Source: Astropecten irregularis
Lineage: Eukaryota > Echinodermata > Asteroidea > Paxillosida > Astropectinidae
Length of the DNA: 64,000 nt
Direction: 5' to 3'
Assembly: GCA_963971285.1 (NCBI GenBank)
Contig: OZ020247.1
Span: 12,296,614 to 12,360,613 of the forward strand
Below the pieces are notes generated by a model, which was given only the letters and a program-made list of their open reading frames with translations, had not been told where the DNA came from and did no database searches. How positions within the stretch are numbered: the stretch's first letter is position 1; every line of letters begins with the position of its first letter. Below, piece after piece: positions 34,508 to 47,600 of this stretch. Made by a program: the position numbers and the translations under genes.

Positions 34508-37500
34508 AGTGTCTCATAGTCTAAGTGCAGTCTTAATTGCGCCTGCGTCTCTGTTTTCTCGCATAGCGTGTGGTGCTATACTTGGATTTTCGGCCATGAA
34601 CATGACTTTGGATTTTGGCACAGACCATATCATCCTGTAGGGTACATCTGGGGCTACATTTCGTGCAAGTTTCAGATCGATAGCCTCAGTATTTGGGGAG
34701 AAATTTTAAACTCTAGCGTAAAAACGTGTCTCATAGTCTAAGTGCAGTCTTAATTGCGCCTGCTTCACTGTTTTCTCGCATAGCGTGTGGTGCTATACTT
34801 GGAATTTCGGCCATGAACATGACTTTGGATTTTGGCACAGGCCATACCATCCTGTAGGGTACATCTGGGGCTACATTTCGTGCAAGTTGTAGCTCGATAG
34901 CCTAAGTATTGAGGGAGAAATTACAAACTCTAGCTTTAAAAAAGTGTATTATAGTCTAAGTGCTGTCTTAATTGCGCCTGCGTCTCTGTTTTCTCGCATA
35001 GCGTGTGGTGCTATACTTGGATTTTCGGCCATGAACATGACTTTGGATTTTGGCACAGACCATATCATCCTGTAGGGTACATCTGGGGCTACATTTCGTG
35101 CAAGTTTCAGATCGATAGCCTCAGTATTTGGGGAGAAATTTTAAACTCTAGCGTAAAAACGTGTGTCATAGTCTAAGTGCAGTCTTAATTGCGCCTGCTT
35201 CACTGTTTTCTCGCATAGCGTGTGGTGCTATACTTGGAATTTCGGCCATGAACATGACTTTGGATTTTGGCACAGGCCATACCATCCTGTAGGGTACATC
35301 TGGGGCTACATTTCGTGCAAGTTGTAGCTAGATAGCCTAAGTATTGAGGGAGAAATTACAAACTCTAGCTTTAAAAAAGTGTATTATAGTCTAAGGGCAG
35401 TCTTAAATGCGCCTGCTTCGCTGTTTTCTCGCATAGCGTGTGGTGCTATACTTGGATTTTTGGCCATGAACATGACTTTGGATTTTGGCTCAGCCCCAAC
35501 CATCCTGTAGAGAACATCTGGGGCTACATTTCGGGCAAATATCAGCTCGATAGCTTCAGTATTGGGGGAGAAATTTCAAACTCTAGCTTAAAAAAGTGTC
35601 TCATAGTCTAAGTGCAGTCTTAATTGCGCCTGCTTCGCTGTTTTCTCACATAGCGTGTGGTGTTATACTTGGATTTTCGGCCATGAACATGACTTTGGAT
35701 TTTGGCACAGCCCCTTCCATCCTGTAGGGTAAATGGGGCTACATTTCGTGCAGGTTTCAGCTCAATATCTTCAGTATTGGGGGAGAAATTTTAAACTCTA
35801 GCTTAAAAAGTGTCTCATAGTGTAAGTGCTGTCTTAATTGTGCCTGCTTCACTGTTTTCTCGCATAGCGTGTGGTGATATACTTGGATTTTTGGCCATGA
35901 ACATGACTTTGGATTTTGGCACCGGCTATACCATCCTGTAGGGGACATCTGGGGCTACATTTCGGGCAAATGTTAGCTCGATAGCCTCAGTATTGGGGGA
36001 GAAATTTCAAACTCTAGCGTAAAAAAGTGTCTCATAGTCTAAGTGCAGTCTTAATTGCGCCTGCTTCACTGTTTTCTCGCAAAGCATGTGGTGATATATT
36101 TGGATTTTTGGCCATAAACACGACTTTGTATTTCGGCACAGACCATACCATCCTGTAGGATATATCTGGGGCTATATTTCCTGCAAGTTTCAGCTCGATA
36201 GCATCAGTATTTGGGGAGAAATTTTAAACTCTAGCGTAAAAAAGTGTCTCATAGTCTAAGTGCAGTCTTAATTGCGCCTGCCTCGCTGATTTATCGCATA
36301 GCGTTTGGTGATATACTTGGATTTTCGGCCATGAACATGACTTTGGATTTCCACTCAGCCCATACCATCCTGTAGGGTACATCTGGGGCTACATTTCGGG
36401 CAAATGTCAGCTCGATAGTTTCAGTATTGGGGGAGAAATTTCAAACTGTAGCGTAAAAAAGTGTCTCATAGTCTAAGTGCAGTCTTAATTGCGCATGCTT
36501 CACTGTTTTCTCGCATAGCATGTGGTGATATATTTTGATTTTCGGCCATGAACATGACTTTGGATTTTGGCACAGGCCATACCATCCTCTAGGGGACATC
36601 TGGGGCTATATTTCGGGCAAATGTCAGCTCGATAGTTTCAGTATTTGGGGAAAAATTTTAAACTCTAGCGTAAAAACGTGTGTCATAGTCTAAGTGCAGT
36701 CTTAATTGCGCCTGCTTCTCTGTTTTCTCGCATAGCGTGTGGTGTTATACTTGGATTTTCGGCCATGAACATGACTTTGGATTTTGGCACAGCCCACACC
36801 ATCCTGTAGGGTACATCTGGGGCTACATTTCGGGCAAATATCAGCTCGATAGCTTCAGTATTGGGGGAGAAATTTCAAACTCTAGCGTAAAAAAGTGTAT
36901 CATAGTCTTAAGTGCTGTCTTAATTGCGCCTGCTTTGCTGTTTTCTCGCATAGCGTGTGGTGCTATACTTTGATTTTCGGCCATCAACATTACTTTGGAT
37001 TTCGGCACCGGCCATTCAATTTTGTAGGGTACATCTGGGGCTACATTTCATGCAAGTTTCAGCTCGATAGCTTCAGTATTGGGAGTGAAATTTCAAACTC
37101 TAGCGTAAAAAAGTGTATCATAGTCTTAAGTGCTGTCTTAATTGCGCCTGCTTTGCTGTTTTCTCGCATAGCGTGTGGTGCTATACTTTGATTTTCGGCC
37201 ATCAACATTATTTTGGATTTCGGCACCGGCCATTCAATTTTGTAGGGTACATCTGGGGCTACATTTCGTGCAAGTTTCAGCTCGATAGCTTCAGTGTCGG
37301 GGGAGAAATTTCAAACTCTAGCGTAATAAAAGTGTCTCATAGTCTAAGTGCAGTCTTAATTGCGCCTGCGTCTCTGTTTTCTCCAATAGCGTGTGGTGCT
37401 ATACTTGGATTTTCGGCCATGAACATGACTTTGGATTTTGGCACAGACCATATCATCCTGTAGGGTACATCTGGGGCTACATTTCGTGCAAGTTTCAGAT

Positions 37501-38559
37501 CGATAGCCTCAGTATTTGGGGAGAAATTTTAAACTCTAGCGTAAAAACGTGTCTCATAGTCTAAGTGCAGTCTTAATTGCGCCTGCTTCACTGTTTTCTC
37601 GCATAGCGTGTGGTGCTATACTTGGAATTTCGGCCATGAACATGACTTTGGATTTTGGCACAGGCCATACCATCCTGTAGGGTACATCTGGGGCTACATT
37701 TCGTGCAAGTTGTAGCTCGATAGCCTAAGTATTGAGGGAGAAATTACAAACTCTAGCTTTAAAAAAGTGTATTATAGTCTAAGTGCTGTCTTAATTGCGC
37801 CTGCGTCTCTGTTTTCTCGCATAGCGTGTGGTGCTATACTTGGATTTTCGGCCATGAACATGACTTTGGATTTTGGCACAGACCATATCATCCTGTAGGG
37901 TACATCTGGGGCTACATTTCGTGCAAGTTTCAGATCGATAGCCTCAGTATTTGGGGAGAAATTTTAAACTCTAGCGTAAAAACGTGTGTCATAGTCTAAG
38001 TGCAGTCTTAATTGCGCCTGCTTCACTGTTTTCTCGCATAGCGTGTGGTGCTATACTTGGAATTTCGGCCATGAACATGACTTTGGATTTTGGCACAGGC
38101 CATACCATCCTGTAGGGTACATCTGGGGCTACATTTCGTGCAAGTTGTAGCTAGATAGCCTAAGTATTGAGGGAGAAATTACAAACTCTAGCTTTAAAAA
38201 AGTGTATTATAGTCTAAGGGCAGTCTTAAATGCGCCTGCTTCGCTGTTTTCTCGCATAGCGTGTGGTGCTATAATTGGATTTTTGGCCATGAACATGACT
38301 TTGGATTTTGGCTCAGCCCCAACCATCCTGTAGAGAACATCTGGGGCTACATTTCGGGCAAATATCAGCTCGATAGCTTCAGTATTGGGGGAGAAATTTC
38401 AAACTCTAGCTTAAAAAAGTGTCTCATAGTCTAAGTGCAGTCTTAATTGCGCCTGCTTCGCTGTTTTCTCACATAGCGTGTGGTGTTATACTTGGATTTT
38501 CGGCCATGAACATGACTTTGGATTTTGGCACAGCCCCTTCCATCCTGTAGGGTAAATGG

Positions 38560-38600
38560 GGCTACATTTCGTGCAAGTTGTAGCTCGATAGCCTGAGTAT
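38560..38600 (+). repeat. Chimeric monomer junction inside a 17-mer unit
   Basis: The left part is the marker monomer (GGTAAATGGGGCTACATTTC). The right part switches to GTGCAAGTTGTAGCTCGATA, a different subtype normally preceded by GGGTACATCT. The switch is in register, so it is a product of crossover between misaligned monomers, and it explains the unusually long 3,691-base marker spacing from 35757 to 39448. Confidence 0.75.
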
Positions 38601-41600
38601 TGAGGGAGAAATTACAAACTCTAGCTTTAAAAAAGTGTATTATAGTCTAAGTGCTGTCTTAATTGCGCCTGCGTCTCTGTTTTCTCGCATAGCGTGTGGT
38701 GCTATACTTGGATTTTCGGCCATGAACATGACTTTGGATTTTGGCACAGACCATATCATCCTGTAGGGTACATCTGGGGCTACATTTCGTGCAAGTTTCA
38801 GATCGATAGCCTCAGTATTTGGGGAGAAATTTTAAACTCTAGCGTAAAAACGTGTGTCATAGTCTAAGTGCAGTCTTAATTACGCCTGCTTCACTGTTTT
38901 CTCGCATAGCGTGTGGTGCTATACTTGGAATTTCGGCCATGAACATGACTTTGGATTTTGGCACAGGCCATACCATCCTGTAGGGTACATCTGGGGCTAC
39001 ATTTCGTGCAAGTTGTAGCTAGATAGCCTAAGTATTGAGGGAGAAATTACAAACTCTAGCTTTAAAAAAGTGTATTATAGTCTAAGGGCAGTCTTAAATG
39101 CGTCTGCTTCGCTGTTTTCTCGCATAGCGTGTGGTGCTATACTTGGATTTTTGGCCATGAACATGACTTTGGATTTTGGCTCAGCCCCAACCATCCTGTA
39201 GAGAACATCTGGGGCTACATTTCGGGCAAATATCAGCTCGATAGCTTCAGTATTGGGGGAGAAATTTCAAACTCTAGCTTAAAAAAGTGTCTCATAGTCT
39301 AAGTGCAGTCTTAATTGCGCCTGCTTCGCTGTTTTCTCACATAGCGTGTGGTGTTATACTTGGATTTTCGGCCATGAACATGACTTTGGATTTTGGCACA
39401 GCCCCTTCCATCCTGTAGGGTAAATGGGGCTACATTTCGTGCAGGTTTCAGCTCAATATCTTCAGTATTGGGGGAGAAATTTTAAACTCTAGCTTAAAAA
39501 GTGTCTCATAGTGTAAGTGCTGTCTTAATTGTGCCTGCTTCACTGTTTTCTCGCATAGCGTGTGGTGATATACTTGGATTTTTGGCCATGAACATGACTT
39601 TGGATTTTGGCACCGGCCATACCATCCTGTAGGGGACATCTGGGGCTACATTTCGGGCAAATGTTAGCTCGATAGCCTCAGTATTGGGGGAGAAATTTCA
39701 AACTCTAGCGTAAAAAAGTGTCTCATAGTCTAAGTGCAGTCTTAATTGCGCCTGCTTCACTGTTTTCTCGCAAAGCATGTGGTGATATATTTGGATTTTT
39801 GGCCATAAACACGACTTTGTATTTCGGCACAGACCATACCATCCTGTAGGATATATCTGGGGCTATATTTCCTGCAAGTTTCAGCTCGATAGCATCAGTA
39901 TTTGGGGAGAAATTTTAAACTCTAGCGTAAAAAAGTGTCTCATAGTCTAAGTGCAGTCTTAATTGCGCCTGCCTCGCTGATTTATCGCATAGCGTTTGGT
40001 GATATACTTGGATTTTCGGCCATGAACATGACTTTGGATTTCCACTCAGCCCATACCATCCTGTAGGGTACATCTGGGGCTACATTTCGGGCAAATGTCA
40101 GCTCGATAGTTTCAGTATTGGGGGAGAAATTTCAAACTGTAGCGTAAAAAAGTGTCTCATAGTCTAAGTGCAGTCTTAATTGCGCCTGCTTCACTGTTTT
40201 CTCGCATAGCATGTGGTGATATATTTGGATTTTCGGCCATGAACATGACTTTGGATTTTGGCACAGGCCATACCATCCTCTAGGGGACATCTGGGGCTAT
40301 ATTTCGGGCAAATGTCAGCTCGATAGTTTCAGTATTTGGGGAAAAATTTTAAACTCTAGCGTAAAAACGTGTGTCATAGTCTAAGTGCAGTCTTAATTGC
40401 GCCTGCTTCTCTGTTTTCTCGCATAGCGTGTGGTGTTATACTTGGATTTTCGGCCATGAACATGACTTTGGATTTTGGCACAGCCCACACCATCCTGTAG
40501 GGTACATCTGGGGCTACATTTCGGGCAAATATCAGCTCGATAGCTTCAGTATTGGGGGAGAAATTTCAAACTCTAGCGTAAAAAAGTGTATCATAGTCTT
40601 AAGTGCTGTCTTAATTGCGCCTGCTTTGCTGTTTTCTCGCATAGCGTGTGGTGCTATACTTTGATTTTCGGCCATCAACATTACTTTGGATTTCGGCACC
40701 GGCCATTCAATTTTGTAGGGTACATCTGGGGCTACATTTCATGCAAGTTTCAGCTCGATAGCTTCAGTATTGGGAGTGAAATTTCAAACTCTAGCGTAAA
40801 AAAGTGTATCATAGTCTTAAGTGCTGTCTTAATTGCGCCTGCTTTGCTGTTTTCTCGCATAGCGTGTGGTGCTATACTTTGATTTTCGGCCATCAACATT
40901 ATTTTGGATTTCGGCACCGGCCATTCAATTTTGTAGGGTACATCTGGGGCTACATTTCGTGCAAGTTTCAGCTCGATAGCTTCAGTGTCGGGGGAGAAAT
41001 TTCAAACTCTAGCGTAATAAAAGTGTCTCATAGTCTAAGTGCAGTCTTAATTGCGCCTGCGTCTCTGTTTTCTCGCATAGCGTGTGGTGCTATACTTGGA
41101 TTTTCGGCCATGAACATGACTTTGGATTTTGGCACAGACCATATCATCCTGTAGGGTACATCTGGGGCTACATTTCGTGCAAGTTTCAGATCGATAGCCT
41201 CAGTATTTGGGGAGAAATTTTAAACTCTAGCGTAAAAACGTGTGTCATAGTCTAAGTGCAGTCTTAATTGCGCCTGCTTCACTGTTTTCTCGCATAGCGT
41301 GTGGTGCTATACTTGGAATTTCGGCCATGAACATGACTTTGGATTTTGGCACAGGCCATACCATCCTGTAGGGTACATCTGGGGCTACATTTCGTGCAAG
41401 TTGTAGCTAGATAGCCTAAGTATTGAGGGAGAAATTACAAACTCTAGCTTTAAAAAAGTGTATTATAGTCTAAGGGCAGTCTTAAATGCGCCTGCTTCGC
41501 TGTTTTCTCGCATAGCGTGTGGTGCTATAATTGGATTTTTGGCCATGAACATGACTTTGGATTTTGGCTCAGCCCCAACCATCCTGTAGAGAACATCTGG

Positions 41601-44600
41601 GGCTACATTTCGGGCAAATATCAGCTCGATAGCTTCAGTATTGGGGGAGAAATTTCAAACTCTAGCTTAAAAAAGTGTCTCATAGTCTAAGTGCAGTCTT
41701 AATTGCGCCTGCTTCGCTGTTTTCTCACATAGCGTGTGGTGTTATACTTGGATTTGCGGCCATGAACATGACTTTGGATTTTGGCACAGCCCCTTCCATC
41801 CTGTAGGGTAAATGGGGCTACATTTCGTGCAGGTTTCAGCTCGATATCTTCAGTATTGGGGGAGAAATTTTAAACTCTAGCTTAAAAAGTGTCTCATAGT
41901 GTAAGTGCTGTCTTAATTGTGCCTGCTTCACTGTTTTCTCGCATAGCGTGTGGTGATATACTTGGATTTTTGGCCATGAACATGACTTTGGATTTTGGCA
42001 CAGACCATATCATCCTCTAGGGGACATCTGGGGCTACATTTCGTGCAAGTTTCAGATCGATAGCCTCAGTATTTGGGGAGAAATTTTAAACTCTAGCGTA
42101 AAAACGTGTGTCATAGTCTAAGTGCAGTCTTAATTGCGCCTGCTTCACTGTTTTCTCGCATAGCGTGTGGTGCTATACTTGGAATTTCGGCCATGAACAT
42201 GACTTTGGATTTTGGCACAGGCCATACCATCCTGTAGGGTACATCTGGGGCTACATTTCGTGCAAGTTGTAGCTAGATAGCCTAAGTATTGAGGGAGAAA
42301 TTACAAACTCTAGCTTTAAAAAAGTGTATTATAGTCTAAGGGCAGTCTTAAATGCGCCTGCTTCGCTGTTTTCTCGCATAGCGTGTGGTGCTATAATTGG
42401 ATTTTTGGCCATGAACATGACTTTGGATTTTGGCTCAGCCCCAACCATCCTGTAGAGAACATCTGGGGCTACATTTCGGGCAAATATCAGCTCGATAGCT
42501 TCAGTATTGGGGGAGAAATTTCAAACTCTAGCTTAAAAAAGTGTCTCATAGTCTAAGTGCAGTCTTAATTGCGCCTGCTTCGCTGTTTTCTCACATAGCG
42601 TGTGGTGTTATACTTGGATTTGCGGCCATGAACATGACTTTGGATTTTGGCACAGCCCCTTCCATCCTGTAGGGTAAATGGGGCTACATTTCGTGCAGGT
42701 TTCAGCTCGATATCTTCAGTATTGGGGGAGAAATTTTAAACTCTAGCTTAAAAAGTGTCTCATAGTGTAAGTGCTGTCTTAATTGTGCCTGCTTCACTGT
42801 TTTCTCGCATAGCGTGTGGTGATATACTTGGATTTTTGGCCATGAACATGACTTTGGATTTTGGCACAGGCCATACCATCCTCTAGGGGACATCTGGGGC
42901 TATATTTCGGGCAAATGTCAGCTCGATAGTTTCAGTATTTGGGGAAAAATTTTAAACTCTAGCGTAAAAACGTGTGTCATAGTCTAAGTGCAGTCTTAAT
43001 TGCGCCTGCTTCGCTGTTTTCTCGCATAGCGTGTGGTGTTATACTTGGATTTTCGGCCATGAACATGACTTTGGATTTTGGCACAGCCCACACCATCCTG
43101 TAGGGTACATCTGGGGCTACATTTCGGGCAAATATCAGCTCGATAGCTTCAGTATTGGGGGAGAAATTTCAAACTCTAGCGTAAAAAAGTGTATCATAGT
43201 CTTAAGTGCTGTCTTAATTGCGCCTGCTTTGCTGTTTTCTCGCATAGCGTGTGGTGCTATACTTTGATTTTCGGCCATCAACATTACTTTGGATTTCGGC
43301 ACCGGCCATTCAATTTTGTAGGGTACATCTGGGGCTACATTTCATGCAAGTTTCAGCTCGATAGCTTCAGTATTGGGAGTGAAATTTCAAACTCTAGCGT
43401 AAAAAAGTGTATCATAGTCTTAAGTGCTGTCTTAATTGCGCCTGCTTTGCTGTTTTCTCGCATAGCGTGTGGTGCTATACTTTGATTTTCGGCCATCAAC
43501 ATTATTTTGGATTTCGGCACCGGCCATTCAATTTTGTAGGGTACATCTGGGGCTACATTTCGTGCAAGTTTCAGCTCGATAGCTTCAGTGTCGGGGGAGA
43601 AATTTCAAACTCTAGCGTAATAAAAGTGTCTCATAGTCTAAGTGCAGTCTTAATTGCGCCTGCGTCTCTGTTTTCTCGCATAGCGTGTGGTGCTATACTT
43701 GGATTTTCGGCCATGAACATGACTTTGGATTTTGGCACAGACCATATCATCCTGTAGGGTACATCTGGGGCTACATTTCGTGCAAGTTTCAGATCGATAG
43801 CCTCAGTATTTGGGGAGAAATTTTAAACTCTAGCGTAAAAACGTGTGTCATAGTCTAAGTGCAGTCTTAATTGCGCCTGCTTCACTGTTTTCTCGCATAG
43901 CGTGTGGTGCTATACTTGGAATTTCGGCCATGAACATGACTTTGGATTTTGGCACAGGCCATACCATCCTGTAGGGTACATCTGGGGCTACATTTCGTGC
44001 AAGTTGTAGCTAGATAGCCTAAGTATTGAGGGAGAAATTACAAACTCTAGCTTTAAAAAAGTGTATTATAGTCTAAGGGCAGTCTTAAATGCGCCTGCTT
44101 CGCTGTTTTCTCGCATAGCGTGTGGTGCTATAATTGGATTTTTGGCCATGAACATGACTTTGGATTTTGGCTCAGCCCCAACCATCCTGTAGAGAACATC
44201 TGGGGCTACATTTCGGGCAAATATCAGCTCGATAGCTTCAGTATTGGGGGAGAAATTTCAAACTCTAGCTTAAAAAAGTGTCTCATAGTCTAAGTGCAGT
44301 CTTAATTGCGCCTGCTTCGCTGTTTTCTCACATAGCGTGTGGTGTTATACTTGGATTTTCGGCCATGAACATGACTTTGGATTTTGGCACAGCCCCTTCC
44401 ATCCTGTAGGGTAAATGGGGCTACATTTCGTGCAGGTTTCAGCTCGATATCTTCAGTATTGGGGGAGAAATTTTAAACTCTAGCTTAAAAAGTGTCTCAT
44501 AGTGTAAGTGCTGTCTTAATTGTGCCTGCTTCACTGTTTTCTCGCATAGCGTGTGGTGCTATACTTGGAATTTCGGCCATGAACATGACTTTGGATTTTG

Positions 44601-47600
44601 GCACAGGCCATACCATCCTGTAGGGTACATCTGGGGCTACATTTCGTGCAAGTTGTAGCTCGATAGCCTAAGTATTGAGGTAGAAATTTCAAACTCTAGC
44701 TTTAAAAAAGTGTATTATAGTCTAAGGGCAGTCTTAAATGCGCCTGCTTCGCTGTTTTCTCGCATAGCGTGTGGTGCTATACTTGGATTTTTGGCCATGA
44801 ACATGACTTTGGATTTTGGCTCAGCCCCAACCATCCTGTAGAGAACATCTGGGGCTACATTTCGGGCAAATATCAGCTCGATAGCTTCAGTATTGGGGGA
44901 GAAATTTCAAACTCTAGCTTAAAAAAGTGTCTCATAGTCTAAGTGCAGTCTTAATTGCGCCTGCTTCGCTGTTTTCTTGCATAGCGTGTGGTGATATACT
45001 TGGATTTTCGGCCATGAACATGACTTTGGATTTTGGCACAGACCATATCATCCTGTAGGGTACATCTGGGGCTACATTTCGTGCAAGTTTCAGATCGATA
45101 GCCTCAGTATTTGGGGAGAAATTTTAAACTCTAGCGTAAAAACGTGTGTCATAGTCTAAGTGCAGTCTTAATTCCGCCTGCTTCACTGTTTTCTCGCATA
45201 GCGTGTGGTGCTATACTTGGAATTTCGGCAATGAACATGACTTTGGATTTTGGCACAGGCCATACCATCCTGTAGGGTACATCTGGGGCTACATTTCGTG
45301 CAAGTTGTAGCTCGATAGCCTAAGTATTGAGGGAGAAATTACAAACTCTAGCTTTAAAAAAGTGTATTATAGTCTAAGTGCAGTCTTAATTGCGCCTGCG
45401 TCTCTGTTTTCTCGCATAACGTGTGGTGCTATACTTGGATTTTCGGCCATGAACATAACTTTGGATTTTGGCACAGGCCATACCATCCTGTAGGGTACAT
45501 CTGGGGCTACATTTCATGCAAGTTTCAGATCAATAGCCTCAGTATTGGGGGAGAAATTTCAAACTCTAGCGTAAAAACGTGTGTCATAGTCTAAGTGCAG
45601 TCTTAGTTGCGCCTGCTTCGCTGTTTTCTCGCATAGCGTGTGGTGATATACTTGGATTTTCGTCCAAGAACATGACTTTGGATTTCACCACAGCCCATAC
45701 CGTCCTGTAGGGTACATCTGGGACTACATTTCGTGCAAGTTTTAGCTCGATTGCCTCAGTATTTGGGGAGAAATTTCATACTCTTCCGTAAAAAGGTTTG
45801 TCATAGTCTAAGGGCATTCTTAATCGCGCCTTCTTCGCTGTTTTCTCGTATAGCGTGTGGTGCTATACTTGGATTTTCGGCCATGAAAATGACTTTGGAT
45901 TTTGGCACAGACCATACCATCCTGTAGGGTACATCTGGGGCTACATTTCGTGCAAGTTTCAGATCGATAGCCTCAGTATTTGGGGAGAAATTTCAAACTA
46001 TAGTGTAAAAAAAAGTGTCTCATAGTCTTAGTGCAGTCTTAATTGCGCCTGCTCGGCTGTTTTCTCGCATAGCGTGTGGGGCTATACTTGGATTTTCGGC
46101 CAAGAACATGACTTTGGATTTCACCACAGCCCACACCATCCTGTAGGGTCCATCTGGGGCTACATTTTTTGCAAGTTTCAGATTGATAGCCTCAGTATTT
46201 GGGGAGAAATTTCAAACTCTAGCGTAAAAAAGTGTCTCATAGTCTTAGTGTATAGTCTTAATTGCGCCTGCTCGGCTGTTTTCTCGCATAGCGTGTGGTG
46301 CTATACTTGGATTTTCGGCCAAGAACATGACTTTGGATTTCACCACAGCCCACACCATCCTGTAGAGTATATCTGGGGCTACATTTCGTGCAAGTTTCAG
46401 ATTGATAGCCTCAGTATTTGGGGAGAAATTTCAAACTCTATCGTAAAAAATTGTGTCATAGTCTATAAGTGCAGTCTTAATTCCGCCTGCTTTTCTGTTT
46501 TCTCGCATACCGTGTGGTGCTATACTTGGATTTTCGGCCATGAACATGACTTTTGATTTTAGTACAGGCCATACCATCCTGTAGGGTACATCTGGGGCTA
46601 CATTTCGTGCAAGTTTTAGATCAATAGCCTCAGTATTTGGGGAGAAATTTCAAACTCTAGCGTAAAAAAGTGTGTCATAGTCTTAGTATATAGTCTTAAT
46701 TGCGCCTGCATCGCTTTTTTCTCGCATAACGTGTGGTGCTATACTTGGATTTTCGGCCATGAACATGACTTTGGATTTTGGCACACGCCATACCATCCTG
46801 TAGGGTACATCTGGGGCTACATTTCGTGCAGGTTTCAGATTGATAGCCTCAGTATTTGGGGAGAAATTTCAAACTCTAGCGTAAAAACGTGTGTCATAGT
46901 CTAAGTGCAGTCTTAGTTGCGCCTGCTTCGCTGTTTTCTCGCATAGCGTGTGGTGCTATACTTGGATTTTCGTCCAAGAACATGACTTTGGATTTCACCA
47001 CAGCCCATACCGTCCTGTAGGGTACATCTGGGACTACATTTCGTGCAAGTTTTAGCTCGATTGCCTCAGTATTTGGGGAGAAATTTCAAACTCTTCCGTA
47101 AAAAGGTTTGTCATAGTCTAAGGGCAGTCTTAATCGCGCCTTCTTCGCTGTTTTCTCGTATAGCGTGTGGTGCTATACTTGGATTTTCGGGCATGAAAAT
47201 GACTTTGGATTTTGGCACAGACCATACCATCCTGTAGGGTACATCTGGGGCTACATTTCGTGCAAGTTTCAGATCGATAGCCTCAGTATTTGGGGAGAAA
47301 TTTCAAACTATAGTGTAAAAAAAAGTGTCTCATAGTCTTAGTGCAGTCTTAATTGCGCCTGCTCGGCTGTTTTCTCGCATAGCGTGTGGGGCTATACTTG
47401 GATTTTCGGCCAAGAACATGACTTTGGATTTCACCACAGCCCACACCATCCTGTAGGGTCCATCTGGGGCTACATTTTGTGCAAGTTTCAGATTGATAGC
47501 CTCAGTATTTGGGGAGAAATTTCAAACTCTAGCGTAAAAAAGTGTCTCATAGTCTTAGTGTATAGTCTTAATTGCGCCTGCTCGGCTGTTTTCTCGCATA

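Larger units (their letters stand above)
14880..45415 (+). repeat. 217-bp satellite, higher-order repeat block L
   Basis: A marker monomer with GGTAAAT(G/A)GGGCTAC followed by GTGTAAGTGCTGTCTTAATT recurs, anchored at 14930, 17317, 19705, 21222, 23392, 25563, 28822, 31198, 32933, 35757, 39448, 41836, 42702 and 44439. Spacings are 2387, 2388, 1517, 2170, 2171, 3259, 2376, 1735, 2824, 3691, 2388, 866 and 1737. Nearly all are whole multiples of 217: 11, 11, 7, 10, 10, 15, 11, 8, 13, 17, 11, 4 and 8 monomers. Within each unit the same ordered subtypes recur, and corresponding monomers in different units are almost identical. This is the classic sign of homogenised higher-order repeats with ongoing unequal exchange. 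Open frames of 63-116 codons repeat with the units and are not genes. Confidence 0.92.

Noticed and set aside
46074-46556. Open frames of 160-162 codons within the satellite (also 47384, 57788, 59316)
   Set aside because: They arise when two or three 217-219-bp monomers add up to a favourable frame. The same peptide recurs out of frame elsewhere and no start, splice or codon evidence supports it.
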